Of a stretch of DNA of 64,000 nucleotides, positions 1 to 9,511 are shown in pieces. The DNA is from Bacteroidia bacterium (GTDB lineage: Bacteria > Bacteroidota > Bacteroidia > CAIKAF01), in the NCBI GenBank assembly GCA_016742095.1, contig JACVCJ010000002.1:97309-161308 (forward strand). Reading direction: 5' to 3'. Numbering within the stretch: position 1 is the first letter of the stretch; the number at the start of each line of letters is the position of its first letter. Below the pieces are notes generated by a model. It made no database searches. It was not told the DNA's origin and saw only the letters and a list, made by a program, of their open reading frames with translations. The translations under genes were made by a program, and so were the position numbers.

Positions 1-477
1 TTTCTCGCGGCTCAGGGCCTGTATGGCGGCATCGGTAAAATTCTCCCAGCCTTTGTTGGCATGCGATCCGGCCATGCCGGCGCGCACGGTAAGCACGGCG
101 TTGAGCATCAGTATGCCCTGTTCTGCCCATTTGGCCAGGTAACCGTGACTGGGCGGAGCAATACCCAGATCGTCCTGCAGTTCTTTGTACATGTTTTTGA
201 GCGAAGGCGGCGGCGTAATGCCCGGCAATACCGAAAAACAGAGTCCGTGTGCCTGGTTGGGCCCGTGGTAAGGGTCCTGGCCCAGGATCACCACCTTCAC
301 CTCGTCCCAGGGAGTAAGGTTAAAAGCCGTGAATATGTTGGACCCGGCGGGATACACGGTGTATTTCTGTTTCTCTTCCACCAGGAATTCTTTCAGCTTC
401 CGGAAGTAGTCACTTTCGAATTCCGTACGTAGCACTTTTAGCCAACCTTGTTCAATTTTAGGTGTTTGCACTTCCAT
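1..477 (-). CDS. ung: uracil-DNA glycosylase (3' end outside window)
   Basis: Removes uracil from DNA as the first step of base excision repair in the cytoplasm. The first 159 residues are visible; the family is about 220-230 residues, so roughly the last third lies beyond the left edge. The water-activating loop GQDPYHG is at residues 66-72 with the catalytic Asp at 68, followed by the pyrimidine pocket segment GLCFSV and the conserved SLKNMYKEL helix. The segment GILMLNAVLTVRAG also matches family 1 UNG. The HPSPLS leucine loop would be in the missing part. The start is the ATG at 477; no in-frame alternative upstream looks better. It is divergent from the small lipoprotein gene at 644. Confidence 0.96.
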   Translation of the reverse strand, partial: MEVQTPKIEQGWLKVLRTEFESDYFRKLKEFLVEEKQKYTVYPAGSNIFTAFNLTPWDEVKVVILGQDPYHGPNQAHGLCFSVLPGITPPPSLKNMYKELQDDLGIAPPSHGYLAKWAEQGILMLNAVLTVRAGMAGSHANKGWENFTDAAIQALSREK

Positions 478-643
478 TTCGTTAAATAAATAAAAAAGCA
501 AAGATGGCTAAAATTGCGTAAATACTATATAAAACGGGGCCTCGTTAATTACATTGTTAATAAGATTTGAAGAGGGGCATTTTGAGCGTATGGCTCCAGC
601 GTATATATTTGCAATTCACACACAATATATAATATAGTTGAAA

Positions 644-772
644 ATGAAAAAAGTCGCCATCTCCGCACTGTTGATCCTCGTTGTAGGTTTGGTTCTATCC
701 TCTTGTAAAACCGGTCAGGACTGTCCTGCTTACCGCAGCCATGGTCAGGTTCAGGGTGAGAAGATGAATTAA
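644..772 (+). CDS. tiny lipoprotein, 42 aa
   Basis: Too short for most gene callers. The 42-residue product begins MKKVAISALLILVVGL and has a lipobox-like LSSC with the Cys at residue 21, so a mature peptide of only about 22 residues (with one further Cys) would be lipid-anchored. I recognise no family. It lies 18 bp ahead of ytxJ in the same frame and may share its transcript. The clean signal peptide plus lipobox is the only support, so the function is unknown. The ATG at 644 is the only sensible start. Confidence 0.6.
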   Translation: MKKVAISALLILVVGLVLSSCKTGQDCPAYRSHGQVQGEKMN

Positions 773-790
773 TACGTATTTTTTCCATCT

Positions 791-1138
791 TTGGAACTGC
801 AAAACCTTCGGGACCAGCATCAACTGGAAAACATTCAGACACTGTCTTTCTCCAAGGAGATCGACAGTGTTTTGATTTTCAAGCACTCCACGCGCTGCCC
901 CATCAGCGCTATGGCCAAAAACCGCCTGGAACGCCGCTGGGATTTCGCTCCCGGCAAAGTCCCCTTTTTCTTTCTCGACCTGCTGAAACACCGCGATATA
1001 TCCGATCGCATCGCCAGCCTGTACGGCGTACAGCACGAAAGTCCGCAGGTATTGCTCATTAAGAACGGCAAATGCATTTTTCACGCTTCCCACAATGCGA
1101 TCTCTGCCGACGCCATCCGTGAACATCTCCCCAAATAA
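791..1138 (+). CDS. ytxJ: YtxJ-family bacillithiol-system redox protein
   Basis: A 115-residue thioredoxin-fold protein of the YtxJ (DUF2847) family, which is associated with bacillithiol chemistry and is thought to act on bacillithiolated protein thiols. The diagnostic segment FKHSTRCPISAMA at about residues 30-42 carries the single reactive Cys, and the ending GKCIFHASHNAISADAI is typical. Full length for the family. The frame is open only back to the stop of the upstream lipoprotein gene and contains no ATG there, so the likely start is TTG at 791, directly after a CATCTTTG stretch that resembles a -7 box. Function is by family resemblance. Confidence 0.85.
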   Translation: MELQNLRDQHQLENIQTLSFSKEIDSVLIFKHSTRCPISAMAKNRLERRWDFAPGKVPFFFLDLLKHRDISDRIASLYGVQHESPQVLLIKNGKCIFHASHNAISADAIREHLPK

Positions 1139-1165
1139 TTCTTCGCTTAAAAAGCTTCTGAACAT

Positions 1166-1198
1166 TAAAAAAGGCCTGCCCGGTAAACCGGACAGACC
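1166..1198 (-). terminator. Rho-independent terminator
   Basis: Read on the minus strand, a 12-bp GC-rich stem (GGTCTGTCCGGT pairing with ACCGGGCAGGCC, two G-U pairs) with a very tight loop is followed by a run of six T. It sits 29 bp beyond the stop of the large T9SS protein gene and probably ends its transcript. Confidence 0.85.
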
Positions 1199-1226
1199 CC
1201 TCCTACAAACTGTGTAAACCTAAACG

Positions 1227-4200
1227 TTATTGTTTCACCAGTATGCGGCGAACCGTATTTTCGTTACCCGAAAGCTGAATGATGTAACTGCCTTTCGTTA
1301 AGTCCTGCACGGACAGGGTAATGGTATTTTCGTTGTTCAGCACCTGTGTACGGATCACACGTCCGTCGATGCTTAGTATCTGAATGCTGTTCCAGCTGCC
1401 TGCGGGGACCGTCAGGGTAACCTGCTCCGAAGCCGGGTTCGGGAACATATGCAATGCGATGCTTCCCTGTTCGTTCAGCGATACGGTCACTACCTGGTAC
1501 GTTGCCGTTCCGTAGCAGCCGTTGCCGTCCAGTACGGTCACCGTATAGGTCCCGTTGGCCGTAGGCGTATAGGTATTGCCCGTACCCAGCAGCACGCCAC
1601 CCAGGCTCCATTCCACACCGGCAAAACCGGCAGGTACGGAAAGTATACCGTTACTGAAGCCGATCACTGGTACCGGCAGGGAATTTACCTCTACGTATAC
1701 GGCGGATGAATCTGTACAGCCGTTAGCGTCCATGATATGAGCCATATACGTATGCGTTGCGGCCGGCTCGATGGTCTGGCCGTTGCTTACGCCGTCGCTC
1801 CAGGTGATGGTACCGCTGCCTGTGGCGTTCAGTACGATCTCGCCGCCCACACAGATGCTCAGGGAATCGTCGCTGAGTACATTCAGCGAAGCCGCCGGGA
1901 ATACCGTTACCTGTACGCTGTCGGTAGCAGAGCAGCCGGCTTGTGTATACCCTGTAACCGTATAGTATTGTGTGGCAGACGGCGTAAACGGAACGTTGTT
2001 CTGTACGCCGCCGTTCCAGCTGATGCTGTCGGCCGTAGCTGAAAGCGTAACCTCTGTGCCCGGACAAACCGCGGAATCGCTCACCGTGGTCTGTAATACC
2101 GGCAGCGGATTTACTGTGAGTACAAAGGGAGCCGATGTATCGCTGCACTGCAGGGTAGTATTACTCACGGCCACGCTGTAAACACCGGCCTGAGAAGCGG
2201 TATAGCTGTTACCCGTTTCGCCGCTGATGGGCTGATCGTTCCGTAACCACTGTACACTGCTGTTGGCGTTACCCGGGATATTCAGTACCAGGCTGGCATT
2301 CTGACAGATGCTGTCGGCTGTGATGCCCATATTGGCACCGGCCAGGTCCGAACAGGTATTTACCTGGTAAACGGACACCGTGCTGCTTACCTCGTTGGCC
2401 AGCAGTACCAGGGCATTGCCGTTGGGAGAATCTTCAGGTTTGATGTAGATGATACCTTCGGCACCGCGGTCCGGATCACCGGAAGGAGCCGTACGGTTGT
2501 TGTAATAGCCCACGTAAACGGGAGCCGCCGGGTTATCCACGTTGAACAGCATTACGCCGCCGATACGTTCCAGGGCTACAAAAAGATAGGTAGAACCTTC
2601 GATCACGGCCGTAGCTACACCTTCGGGCTCAGGGCCTTTATCGTCGCTGCGGTTCTTCACCGAAATGGTGCCGGAGTTACTGGCGTTGAACATAGCGCTG
2701 AACACCGGATCGGCAGCGATCACCTGCTCGATGAGGTCTTTGGAATCGAACACCAGGGCACCAGTAGCGGCGTCCCAGATGCTGAAGGAACGGGTACCCA
2801 GTACCTGCAGTTCGTCCTTATCGCCGTCGTTGTCCGTATCACCGGTTGCCTGTACCACGTTCAGACGGCCGAGGAAGTTGTTATTCTTGAGAATGTTCTG
2901 ATCGGGGAAGACCGCAGAGTCCAGGGAAGTGGCACTGATGCGGGCCACATCGGTAACAGCCGTGTATTCGCGGGCATCTCCTTCGTTGGCAGAGAACACA
3001 TAACCGGCGCCGCCGATCTGTGCATAGGCAATGGCATCCGGCATAAACAGACCTTTTACAGGGAAAGAAGCGATCAGTATGGAACCGCTCTGGTCGGAGG
3101 CGTCCAGGCCGCTGTTGCTGTAATCCATGCTGCCCAGGGGAACGAGTGAATCTACTGTAGCCGTGGCCATATCGATAATGGCCATGGCATTGTTCTCCTG
3201 CAGGCTTACGTAGGCTTTCTGGTTATCTTCGCTGATGGCGATGTATTCCGGCTCCAGGTCCTGGGCCACGCTGCTGCCCGGCCCAAAGATACGGATGCCC
3301 TGTGCGCGCAGTGTGCCTGCCTGACCATTATATGAACCGAAGGTCACAAAATTCACGTTGGCCTGTGTCAGCGAAGCCACACCCGGCGTAAGGTCTACAA
3401 TGGTCACCGAACCTTCGGGGTCGGGCGTATAGTTCGTATTCGGTTCGCCTTCGTTGGCCGTAAGAATTTTCGTATAGTCTTTGTTAAAAGTGATCATATC
3501 GGGCATGGGACCTGCCTGTACCTGGTTCACGAAGTTACCCAGGGAATCGAAGAACACCACAAAACCGGAATCCTGCGGGTTGGTATTCTCGATGGCAGCA
3601 GCCACGATACCGTTGTGTGCCACTACGGAGTTGATGTTCCCGTAGGGAGTGACCGGAATACTGTTGATCAGCGCCGGGGAAGCCGGGTTGCTGAAGTCCA
3701 CAATGTCCAGTTTAGCACCGATACTGTTGGCAATGTACAGTTTCTGCGTATACTTATCATACGATACGATCTCGGCGGAATTCGTACCGGCGGCCCCGTT
3801 CGAGAAGCTGGTGAGCAGATTCAGTTTAAGTTCGTTGTTGGGCGCGGGAGCCACGTAATCGTTATCGCGGATATAGATGATCTGGAAGTTATTGCCGCTC
3901 TGCTGGGCATTGTCCAGGTAGCCGATCTTCAGGATCAGGTATTCGGTACGCTCGGCCAGGTTATCGTCATTTACCGTAAAACTGTAGTTGAAGGTACCGT
4001 TGCTGTTGGCAGGTACCGTAAGTGTATCGTTTGCAACAACATAATCCGCAGCGGCGATGGCGGTGCTGTATACCACGCTGCTCAGTACCACCTTAACGGG
4101 TTGTGCATTGGCCCCGCTTACCAGTACGGGTACGTTTACCGTGCCCACATGCTCGTTCACCGTTTGTACGGTACCCGTAATGCTTACCTGTGCAGGCGGT

Positions 4201-4937
4201 GTAACGGTAGTAAGCGTAATGCCCGATACCAGGTCGGTAAAACCGGTCTGGGTGGTCCAGTTACGCACGCCTGCCCACTGGTTGGTAGCTGTATTATACG
4301 AACCCGTGGCACGGATGCTGACATCGGCACCCGGATCGCCGGCAAAAAAGGAGTTCGACTGTAGTTTACCACCCGGGTACAGGTCGTTCACCGGCAACTG
4401 ATAGCCGGCTGTTCCGCCGCTTACCAGGGCATTGCCGATGCCGGTGCCGTAAAAAACGGCATCTACCGGAACGGTAGCATTGGTCAGCGAACTTACAGGC
4501 AGGTTAAATACGGCTACTCCGTCGGCATTGCTGCCGCCATTACCAAAAGGCCCTGAAGAAGAGCTTCCAAAGCCGTCGCCGGCGGTAGTTCCGGTATTGA
4601 TCTGGCGCAGTTTAACGCCTGTAGGCAGCATGGAACTTCCGCCTACGTATACCACATCGCCGGCCGTAACCGAACCGGTATTGATGTTAAAACCATAGCT
4701 GATGGCACCTCCGGTGATCCATCCATTGGCCGTGGCCGTGCCGTTGTTCGCTATGACCACCGAGTACGGTGTAACCGTAAAGTCGATATTGGCCGTAGCC
4801 TTTAATTCCACAAATTCAAAAGGAGAATCCGTACCGTCCGGATTGGCCCATATCTCACTGATAACAAGCCCCGGATTTTGTGCGAAAAGGGAAGAAATAA
4901 GGGACAGGAGTCCCGCAGAAAGTAAAAGCTTCTTCAT
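1227..4937 (-). CDS. choice-of-anchor I type multidomain protein, T9SS-exported
   Basis: A 1,236-residue secreted protein. In order: a signal peptide (MKKLLLSAGLLSLISSLFAQ, residues 1-20), a lamin-tail-like domain (about 25-220, starting LVISEIWANPDG), a Calx-beta-like domain (about 250-355), a beta-propeller region of the 'choice-of-anchor I' type (about 370-880, with KILTANEGEPN and SANEGDAREYT), two or three Ig/PKD-like domains (about 880-1150) and a type A T9SS sorting domain (last 80 residues, MFPNPASEQVTL to RRILVKQ). The T9SS tail means export through the Por/Spr system and surface attachment or release. An in-frame ATG at 4958 adds seven residues before the signal peptide; I prefer 4937. 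The enzymatic activity, if any, is unknown. It is followed by a strong terminator. Confidence 0.9.
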   Translation of the reverse strand: MKKLLLSAGLLSLISSLFAQNPGLVISEIWANPDGTDSPFEFVELKATANIDFTVTPYSVVIANNGTATANGWITGGAISYGFNINTGSVTAGDVVYVGGSSMLPTGVKLRQINTGTTAGDGFGSSSSGPFGNGGSNADGVAVFNLPVSSLTNATVPVDAVFYGTGIGNALVSGGTAGYQLPVNDLYPGGKLQSNSFFAGDPGADVSIRATGSYNTATNQWAGVRNWTTQTGFTDLVSGITLTTVTPPAQVSITGTVQTVNEHVGTVNVPVLVSGANAQPVKVVLSSVVYSTAIAAADYVVANDTLTVPANSNGTFNYSFTVNDDNLAERTEYLILKIGYLDNAQQSGNNFQIIYIRDNDYVAPAPNNELKLNLLTSFSNGAAGTNSAEIVSYDKYTQKLYIANSIGAKLDIVDFSNPASPALINSIPVTPYGNINSVVAHNGIVAAAIENTNPQDSGFVVFFDSLGNFVNQVQAGPMPDMITFNKDYTKILTANEGEPNTNYTPDPEGSVTIVDLTPGVASLTQANVNFVTFGSYNGQAGTLRAQGIRIFGPGSSVAQDLEPEYIAISEDNQKAYVSLQENNAMAIIDMATATVDSLVPLGSMDYSNSGLDASDQSGSILIASFPVKGLFMPDAIAYAQIGGAGYVFSANEGDAREYTAVTDVARISATSLDSAVFPDQNILKNNNFLGRLNVVQATGDTDNDGDKDELQVLGTRSFSIWDAATGALVFDSKDLIEQVIAADPVFSAMFNASNSGTISVKNRSDDKGPEPEGVATAVIEGSTYLFVALERIGGVMLFNVDNPAAPVYVGYYNNRTAPSGDPDRGAEGIIYIKPEDSPNGNALVLLANEVSSTVSVYQVNTCSDLAGANMGITADSICQNASLVLNIPGNANSSVQWLRNDQPISGETGNSYTASQAGVYSVAVSNTTLQCSDTSAPFVLTVNPLPVLQTTVSDSAVCPGTEVTLSATADSISWNGGVQNNVPFTPSATQYYTVTGYTQAGCSATDSVQVTVFPAASLNVLSDDSLSICVGGEIVLNATGSGTITWSDGVSNGQTIEPAATHTYMAHIMDANGCTDSSAVYVEVNSLPVPVIGFSNGILSVPAGFAGVEWSLGGVLLGTGNTYTPTANGTYTVTVLDGNGCYGTATYQVVTVSLNEQGSIALHMFPNPASEQVTLTVPAGSWNSIQILSIDGRVIRTQVLNNENTITLSVQDLTKGSYIIQLSGNENTVRRILVKQ

Positions 4938-5037
4938 TCGGAAAATAAATTTCGACAAAAGAAGCCGTGGCAGATTAGTTCAGCGAGAACATAGTCTTAC
5001 CAAAATGTTAAGTTGAAAAAAGGCCTGTTGAAAACCG

Positions 5038-5457
5038 CTATCCTTCCCAGCTGAAGCTGATCTCTTTCTCCAGGTCGGGATGCAGGCTCAGGAATACAGG
5101 ACAGGTCATGCCCGCACGTTCCAGTATGGTCTTATCCTTATCCGAAAAGCTGCCTTTTATGCGCAGGTGTACTTCTATTTTAGAGACCCGGCGCGGATCG
5201 GAAACCATGTGTTTTACAATATCGGCCTGTACATCGTCGAAACGGATGCCGTGCGTATCGGCGGCAATGCCCATAATAGTTACCATACAGGCGGCCAGGG
5301 AAGCGCTGAGCATATCCGTGGGCGAAAAACGCTCGCCTTTACCGTGGTTATCTACCGGTGCGTCGGTCTCTACCTGTGTACCCGAACGCGTATGTGTGAG
5401 CGTTGTACGTAAACTCCCGTTATATTGCAGTGTGGCGGTGCTTCCCATTGACTTCAT
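5038..5457 (-). CDS. OsmC/Ohr family protein
   Basis: A 139-residue OsmC-fold protein, probably a thiol-dependent peroxidase acting on organic hydroperoxides, cytoplasmic. Two conserved cysteines are present: one in LAACMVT (about residue 57) and one in AGMTCPVFLSLHPD (about residue 119), the pair expected for redox activity. The segment RFSPTDMLSASLAAC is the family signature. A second ATG three codons in (MGSTATLQY) could be the true start. It is divergent from lipA. It resembles the YhfA/OsmC subgroup more than Ohr, but I cannot settle this by eye. Confidence 0.9.
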   Translation of the reverse strand: MKSMGSTATLQYNGSLRTTLTHTRSGTQVETDAPVDNHGKGERFSPTDMLSASLAACMVTIMGIAADTHGIRFDDVQADIVKHMVSDPRRVSKIEVHLRIKGSFSDKDKTILERAGMTCPVFLSLHPDLEKEISFSWEG

Positions 5458-5512
5458 ATTTTATATACATACAAATATCAGTATTTCTTATGAGCAGCAC
5501 AACCAAAATCGC

Positions 5513-5520
5513 TACCTTTG
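5513..5520 (+). promoter_or_regulatory. -7 box of the lipA promoter
   Basis: TACCTTTG is a perfect match to the Bacteroidota sigma-70 -7 consensus TAnnTTTG and ends 17 bp before the lipA ATG. No clear TTG -33 element is seen at the usual distance. Confidence 0.65.
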
Positions 5521-5537
5521 TAACAGTATAATCTACG

Positions 5538-6425
5538 ATGGAATCAATTTCAATTCAGCATAACGAACAGGAGCCTGCGGTACGCCGTAAAAAGCCCGAA
5601 TGGCTCCGTGTAAAACTGCCTGTGGGCGAGGAATACAAACAGGTACGGAAGCTGGTAAGCGATTACAAACTGCACACCATCTGCGAAAGCGGAAACTGCC
5701 CCAATATGGGCGAGTGCTGGGGTGCGGGCACGGCCACGCTCATGATCCTGGGTAACGTATGTACGCGCTCCTGCGGATTCTGCGCCGTATCTACGGGTAA
5801 GCCCGAAACGGTGGACCCTTACGAACCCCTGCGTGTGGCCAAATCGGTAAAACTGATGGGGCTGAAACACGCCGTAATTACCAGTGTGGACCGCGACGAC
5901 CTGAAGGACGGCGGCAGTGAGATCTGGGCCAAAACCGTGGAAATGATCCGCAAACTGAACCCCGAGACCACACTCGAATGCCTCATCCCCGACTTTATGG
6001 GCAAATGGGAAAACCTGCAGCGCGTGATCGACGTAAAACCCGAGATCGTGTCGCATAACCTGGAGACCGTACGCCGCCTGACCAAAGAAGTACGTATACA
6101 GGCCAAGTACGACCGCAGCCTGGAAGTACTGAAACGCCTTACCGATTCCGGCATCACCACCAAAAGCGGTATTATGCTGGGCCTGGGCGAAAGCGAGGAA
6201 GAAATACTGGAGACCATGGACGATCTGCGCGCCGTAGGCGTAAGTATTCTTACCCTGGGCCAGTACCTGCAGCCTACCATGAAACACCTGCCGGTGGCCG
6301 AATTCATTACCCCGGAAAAATTTGCACACCTGGGCGAAGTGGCCAAACAGAAAGGCTTCGAATTCGTGGAAAGCGGCCCGCTGGTACGCAGCAGCTACCA
6401 TGCCGAAAAACACATTAAAAAATAA
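5538..6425 (+). CDS. lipA: lipoyl synthase
   Basis: Radical-SAM enzyme that inserts two sulfurs into protein-bound octanoyl groups to make lipoate for 2-oxoacid dehydrogenases and the glycine cleavage system. The auxiliary cluster cysteines are C49, C54 and C60; the radical-SAM CxxxCxxC cysteines are C75, C79 and C82. The C-terminal RSSYHAEK carries the serine ligand of the auxiliary cluster. At 295 residues it is of normal length. It stands alone, with no lipB next to it. The start ATG follows a perfect TAnnTTTG box by 17 bp. Confidence 0.98.
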   Translation: MESISIQHNEQEPAVRRKKPEWLRVKLPVGEEYKQVRKLVSDYKLHTICESGNCPNMGECWGAGTATLMILGNVCTRSCGFCAVSTGKPETVDPYEPLRVAKSVKLMGLKHAVITSVDRDDLKDGGSEIWAKTVEMIRKLNPETTLECLIPDFMGKWENLQRVIDVKPEIVSHNLETVRRLTKEVRIQAKYDRSLEVLKRLTDSGITTKSGIMLGLGESEEEILETMDDLRAVGVSILTLGQYLQPTMKHLPVAEFITPEKFAHLGEVAKQKGFEFVESGPLVRSSYHAEKHIKK

Positions 6426-6515
6426 GCGGTACGGTTTTTGGCTATTTATAAAGAACACAGAACGACAGCATACATATCGGTGATAAAAATCATATATACG
6501 TAAAACCGGTTTACT

Positions 6516-6523
6516 TAACTTTG
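6516..6523 (+). promoter_or_regulatory. -7 box of the dps promoter
   Basis: TAACTTTG matches TAnnTTTG exactly and lies 23 bp before the dps ATG. This places it correctly for a short leader. Confidence 0.6.
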
Positions 6524-6546
6524 GATCATCTTAAACGCTTAGAATT

Positions 6547-7032
6547 ATGAAAAAATTAAATGCCATCGGGTTAGAAAAGAAAGAAACGGGCGAACTGGCA
6601 GGAAAACTGAACATACTGCTGGCCAACTATTCGCTGTTTTACCAGAATGTACGCGGGTTTCACTGGAACATCAGGGGAGATAAATTCTTTGAGCTGCACA
6701 TCAAATTCGAAGAGCTGTACAACAACCTGTTCCTGAAGATCGATGAGATCGCCGAGCGTATCCTTACACTGGGCTATCCTCCGCAGAACAATTTTTCGTC
6801 TTATTTTAAAGAAAGTACCATTAAGGAAGCCAAACAGGTGAGCGATGGCTACAAAGACGTGGAAAGTATCCTGGATTCCTTTAAAACGATACTCGCCCTG
6901 CAGCGCGAACTGCTGGACCTGAGTGCCGAAGCCAACGACGAAGGTACCAATGCCCTGATGAGCGATTACATCCGCGAACAGGAGAAACTGGTGTGGATGT
7001 ATTCCGCCTTTATGAACCAGACAACCTCATAA
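6547..7032 (+). CDS. dps: Dps-family ferritin
   Basis: A 161-residue Dps protein forming a dodecameric shell that oxidises and stores iron with peroxide and protects DNA. The inter-subunit ferroxidase ligands are all visible: H39 in GFHWNIRG, H51 in ELHIKFEELY, D66 and E70 in LKIDEIAERI. Length is typical, and the N-terminal tail is short and Lys-rich. It has its own promoter and a terminator directly after the stop, so it is probably monocistronic and stress-regulated. No PerR/OxyR operator was recognised. Confidence 0.95.
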   Translation: MKKLNAIGLEKKETGELAGKLNILLANYSLFYQNVRGFHWNIRGDKFFELHIKFEELYNNLFLKIDEIAERILTLGYPPQNNFSSYFKESTIKEAKQVSDGYKDVESILDSFKTILALQRELLDLSAEANDEGTNALMSDYIREQEKLVWMYSAFMNQTTS

Positions 7033-7060
7033 GTAAACACACATTACCGTACAAAATAGG

Positions 7061-7087
7061 AAGAGGGCCCCGCTGCCCTCTTTTTTT
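7061..7087 (+). terminator. terminator of dps
   Basis: GAGGGC and GCCCTC form a 6-bp GC-rich stem (extended by two A-U pairs) with a 6-nt loop, followed by seven T. It starts 29 bp past the dps stop codon. Confidence 0.85.
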
Positions 7088-7221
7088 ATGCTTTTTTTTC
7101 CACGCTTTGTGGTATGGGCTTACGGCATTTTGTAGAAAAAATCCACGCTCCGGCAAAGCATGTCAATTTATAAATAGCAAATTAAGAGCAAAATACGATT
7201 TAGGGCACAGATTCTGTATTA

Positions 7222-7345
7222 TTCTTTGCAGCACACCGGTACAGAAACGGTGTGACGGATAAAAGTGGTGTAAGCAGGATTTGTAATAACGTGTCTTTTT
7301 AGTGAAAGAAAAGGACGGTCGCGTTTGGGCGATCGTCCTTTTTTA
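7222..7345 (+). ncRNA. candidate small RNA
   Basis: No credible ORF lies here. A promoter-like TTCTTTG at about 7222-7228 is followed by a stem-loop (CACACCG at 7232-7238 pairing with CGGTGTG at 7248-7254) and, 55 bp later, by a strong terminator hairpin with a T tract on the plus strand. That arrangement would give a transcript of about 115-120 nt. I recognise no Rfam family; it does not show the SRP or tmRNA core motifs. The call is inferred from layout only. Confidence 0.35.
7309..7345. terminator. bidirectional terminator
   Basis: AAGGACGGTCGC pairs with GCGATCGTCCTT (one mismatch) around a 6-nt loop, with A and T runs on both sides. It can end the minus-strand gene at 7363 and any plus-strand transcript from the region after dps. 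Confidence 0.8.
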
Positions 7346-7362
7346 TTGCGGGTTACGTGGCT

Positions 7363-9429
7363 CTATGGCATTCCTGTTCTTATCTGTTCCCTTACCTGTG
7401 TCTCGCTGCCGGCTTTCAGGTCCCCGTACATTTTCTGCAGGTTTTCATCTTTAAATACATACAGTTTTTCATCCTTCGTGGTTACAAAAACCGCCGTGGT
7501 ATTCTGCGGGGAGAGTGAAAAAGCCAGTTTCTCTTCTCCTACGCGGACCCGGTACGTAAAGAAGCCTCTTGCATACCGGTCGGCCACCTGCACATGCGAT
7601 ACGTCCAGCAAGCTATTCCCGTCGTAAAAAGTGCCCAGGAAATTCTGTTTATCCTTCATTTTATATTCCTGGTCACAGTTGATCAGTCCGAAATCACTCA
7701 CGCCGATCTTTACACTTTGTCCGAGCAGGTTACGGCCATAGTACACACCATCGAGCGTATCCGCGTTCTGCATTCCCGGCGTCATCCCCGTACGCTGCAC
7801 GAAACTCCGCTGCCGTTCGGCCATACGCCAGTTAAAAGTCCTCTCCTTGCGGCCTAAACGCTCCGTCATAAACGCCACTCTGCGGGCGGCCGTTCCTTTT
7901 AAGCCGCTTGTAACCCGGCGCCAGGGCTGGTATGTCAGCATGTCCAGCTCTTCAAAACCTTTGCGGTGCTTTAAAACCAGGGTAAAATAGCCCTCGCCGC
8001 GGTCAATGATATCGATATCGTGGTATTTTTTCCCCCGTACGTATTTCCGGCGGAATTCTTTTTCCGGCATATAATCGCGCAGCCAGGTATAGCGAAGCAC
8101 ATTCCCGATCTCGCGCATATGATCCGGCAGCCTGCCCGAAGACAGGATACGTGTGTATGCATTTCCATCTCGCCCTGTAACGACTTCCGGCACCATTTTA
8201 AACTGATTGATACGACCGTTCACCTGGTAACGCTTCCCATCCATATCCAGCCAGTATGCAGATCCTCTTCTTTTCCCCGAATCCAGTTTGTACGTAGTAT
8301 TGAGGTCGGCAAAACGTTCGTCCCAGAGCCGGGTATCTATGCCCCGGGGACGTTTTCGCCCGGAGCGCATTTCGGCCGCCATAACCGTTCCCAGTATAAT
8401 ACGGGTACCTACCCTGCCTTTGTCATTCCACACATTGCCTTTTTCATCAAATTCGTAATAGGTATAACTGGACAGGGTCTCGTCCGTTTTCGGGAAAATA
8501 AGTTCCAGGTTACGTCCCTCTTTTATCTCCAATGTATCTCCGGAGGGTGTAAAGGCTCGCATTTCGAACATGCCCGCCGTGCGGAACATGAGGGTATCTC
8601 CGCTGCCGGGTAATTGGGTCCACATAGGCAGACCGGCGTTCATCATATCTTCCATGCTGGTCCAGGAACGGTAACGCAGCACCACTTCGCCCGTATATGC
8701 CCGGCCATGGAGGGTAAGACTTTTAAAAGGAATATGTACAAACTGTCCCCGGCCCAGCGGCAGGTAATCTCCTGTTTCCGCCGAAAAACGTATGGCCTGT
8801 TCATTGCCGCCGCGCAGGTACGGAAGCAGTCCGCCGGCATAGTTCTCTACGGAAGATGTTACAGCCTGTGGGGTGGTATAATTCGGGCTGCGTCGACGCA
8901 GGAAGGCATTCCATCCGGCACTGTCCGAGCGGTACAGTACCTCGTCGATCAGCAGTTCGCGCCGTTCGGAAGCTCTGCCGTACACAAAAGTGCGGAAACT
9001 GTCGGCCTCGGCCCCGCGCAGCTGCAATACCGGCACGTCAAAAGCTGCGGGCAGGCTCAGCGCTTCTCCCCTGTCTTTTACAAAAAGTTCCAGCTGGTAA
9101 ACCCGACCGCCCAGCGAAGCCGGTAAACCTGCGTATCCGTTCACAGAGGAAACAGAGAGAAATTCCAGTTCCGGCGGCAGTATATTCCAGAAGGCAGAAT
9201 CCGGCAGGGCCGAAAATTCAATACGCAGTTCCGTATACTTTTTATTCTTCAGTACACGCGTAAGGTACGGCAGGCAGGAATCGGTGACCGTCCGTTTTAT
9301 TTCCGGTGCATATTCCGCATTTTTCTTCCGGAACAGCTGTGGCAGCTCTTCACAGGAAGATACCTTCTGGGCATGCAGTACCGCATTAGCCATCAGCAGG
9401 AAGCCGAACAGGGGTACGATTTTTTTCAT
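7363..9429 (-). CDS. exported protein of unknown function, 688 aa
   Basis: The product starts with a clear signal peptide (MKKIVPLFGFLLMANAVLHAQ). Residues of roughly 25-150 have a leucine-rich, repeat-like texture. Residues of about 215-320 contain the segment FVHIPFKSLTLHG, later RYRSWTSMEDMMNAGLPM and AGMFEMRAF, a pattern I know from exported Bacteroidota proteins with a beta-sandwich domain of unknown role. The C-terminal third is basic and rich in Arg, Gly and Tyr. There is no lipobox and no T9SS tail. It is monocistronic between two terminators. Function unknown. Confidence 0.8.
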   Translation of the reverse strand: MKKIVPLFGFLLMANAVLHAQKVSSCEELPQLFRKKNAEYAPEIKRTVTDSCLPYLTRVLKNKKYTELRIEFSALPDSAFWNILPPELEFLSVSSVNGYAGLPASLGGRVYQLELFVKDRGEALSLPAAFDVPVLQLRGAEADSFRTFVYGRASERRELLIDEVLYRSDSAGWNAFLRRRSPNYTTPQAVTSSVENYAGGLLPYLRGGNEQAIRFSAETGDYLPLGRGQFVHIPFKSLTLHGRAYTGEVVLRYRSWTSMEDMMNAGLPMWTQLPGSGDTLMFRTAGMFEMRAFTPSGDTLEIKEGRNLELIFPKTDETLSSYTYYEFDEKGNVWNDKGRVGTRIILGTVMAAEMRSGRKRPRGIDTRLWDERFADLNTTYKLDSGKRRGSAYWLDMDGKRYQVNGRINQFKMVPEVVTGRDGNAYTRILSSGRLPDHMREIGNVLRYTWLRDYMPEKEFRRKYVRGKKYHDIDIIDRGEGYFTLVLKHRKGFEELDMLTYQPWRRVTSGLKGTAARRVAFMTERLGRKERTFNWRMAERQRSFVQRTGMTPGMQNADTLDGVYYGRNLLGQSVKIGVSDFGLINCDQEYKMKDKQNFLGTFYDGNSLLDVSHVQVADRYARGFFTYRVRVGEEKLAFSLSPQNTTAVFVTTKDEKLYVFKDENLQKMYGDLKAGSETQVREQIRTGMP

Positions 9430-9511
9430 CGAAAACAGGTTTTATGTATAGAGTTAAGGAAAGGCAGGCAAAAATAAAACGCTGCTATTTATTCATTTCG
9501 TATTTCTCTAC

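Noticed and set aside
3615..4364. A 249-residue frame opposite the T9SS protein
   Set aside because: Antisense to a clearly recognised secreted protein. No domain was recognised.
5550..6458. Long open frame opposite lipA
   Set aside because: It is fully antisense to a certain gene, and its translation has the Phe/His/Gly-rich texture of an antisense frame.
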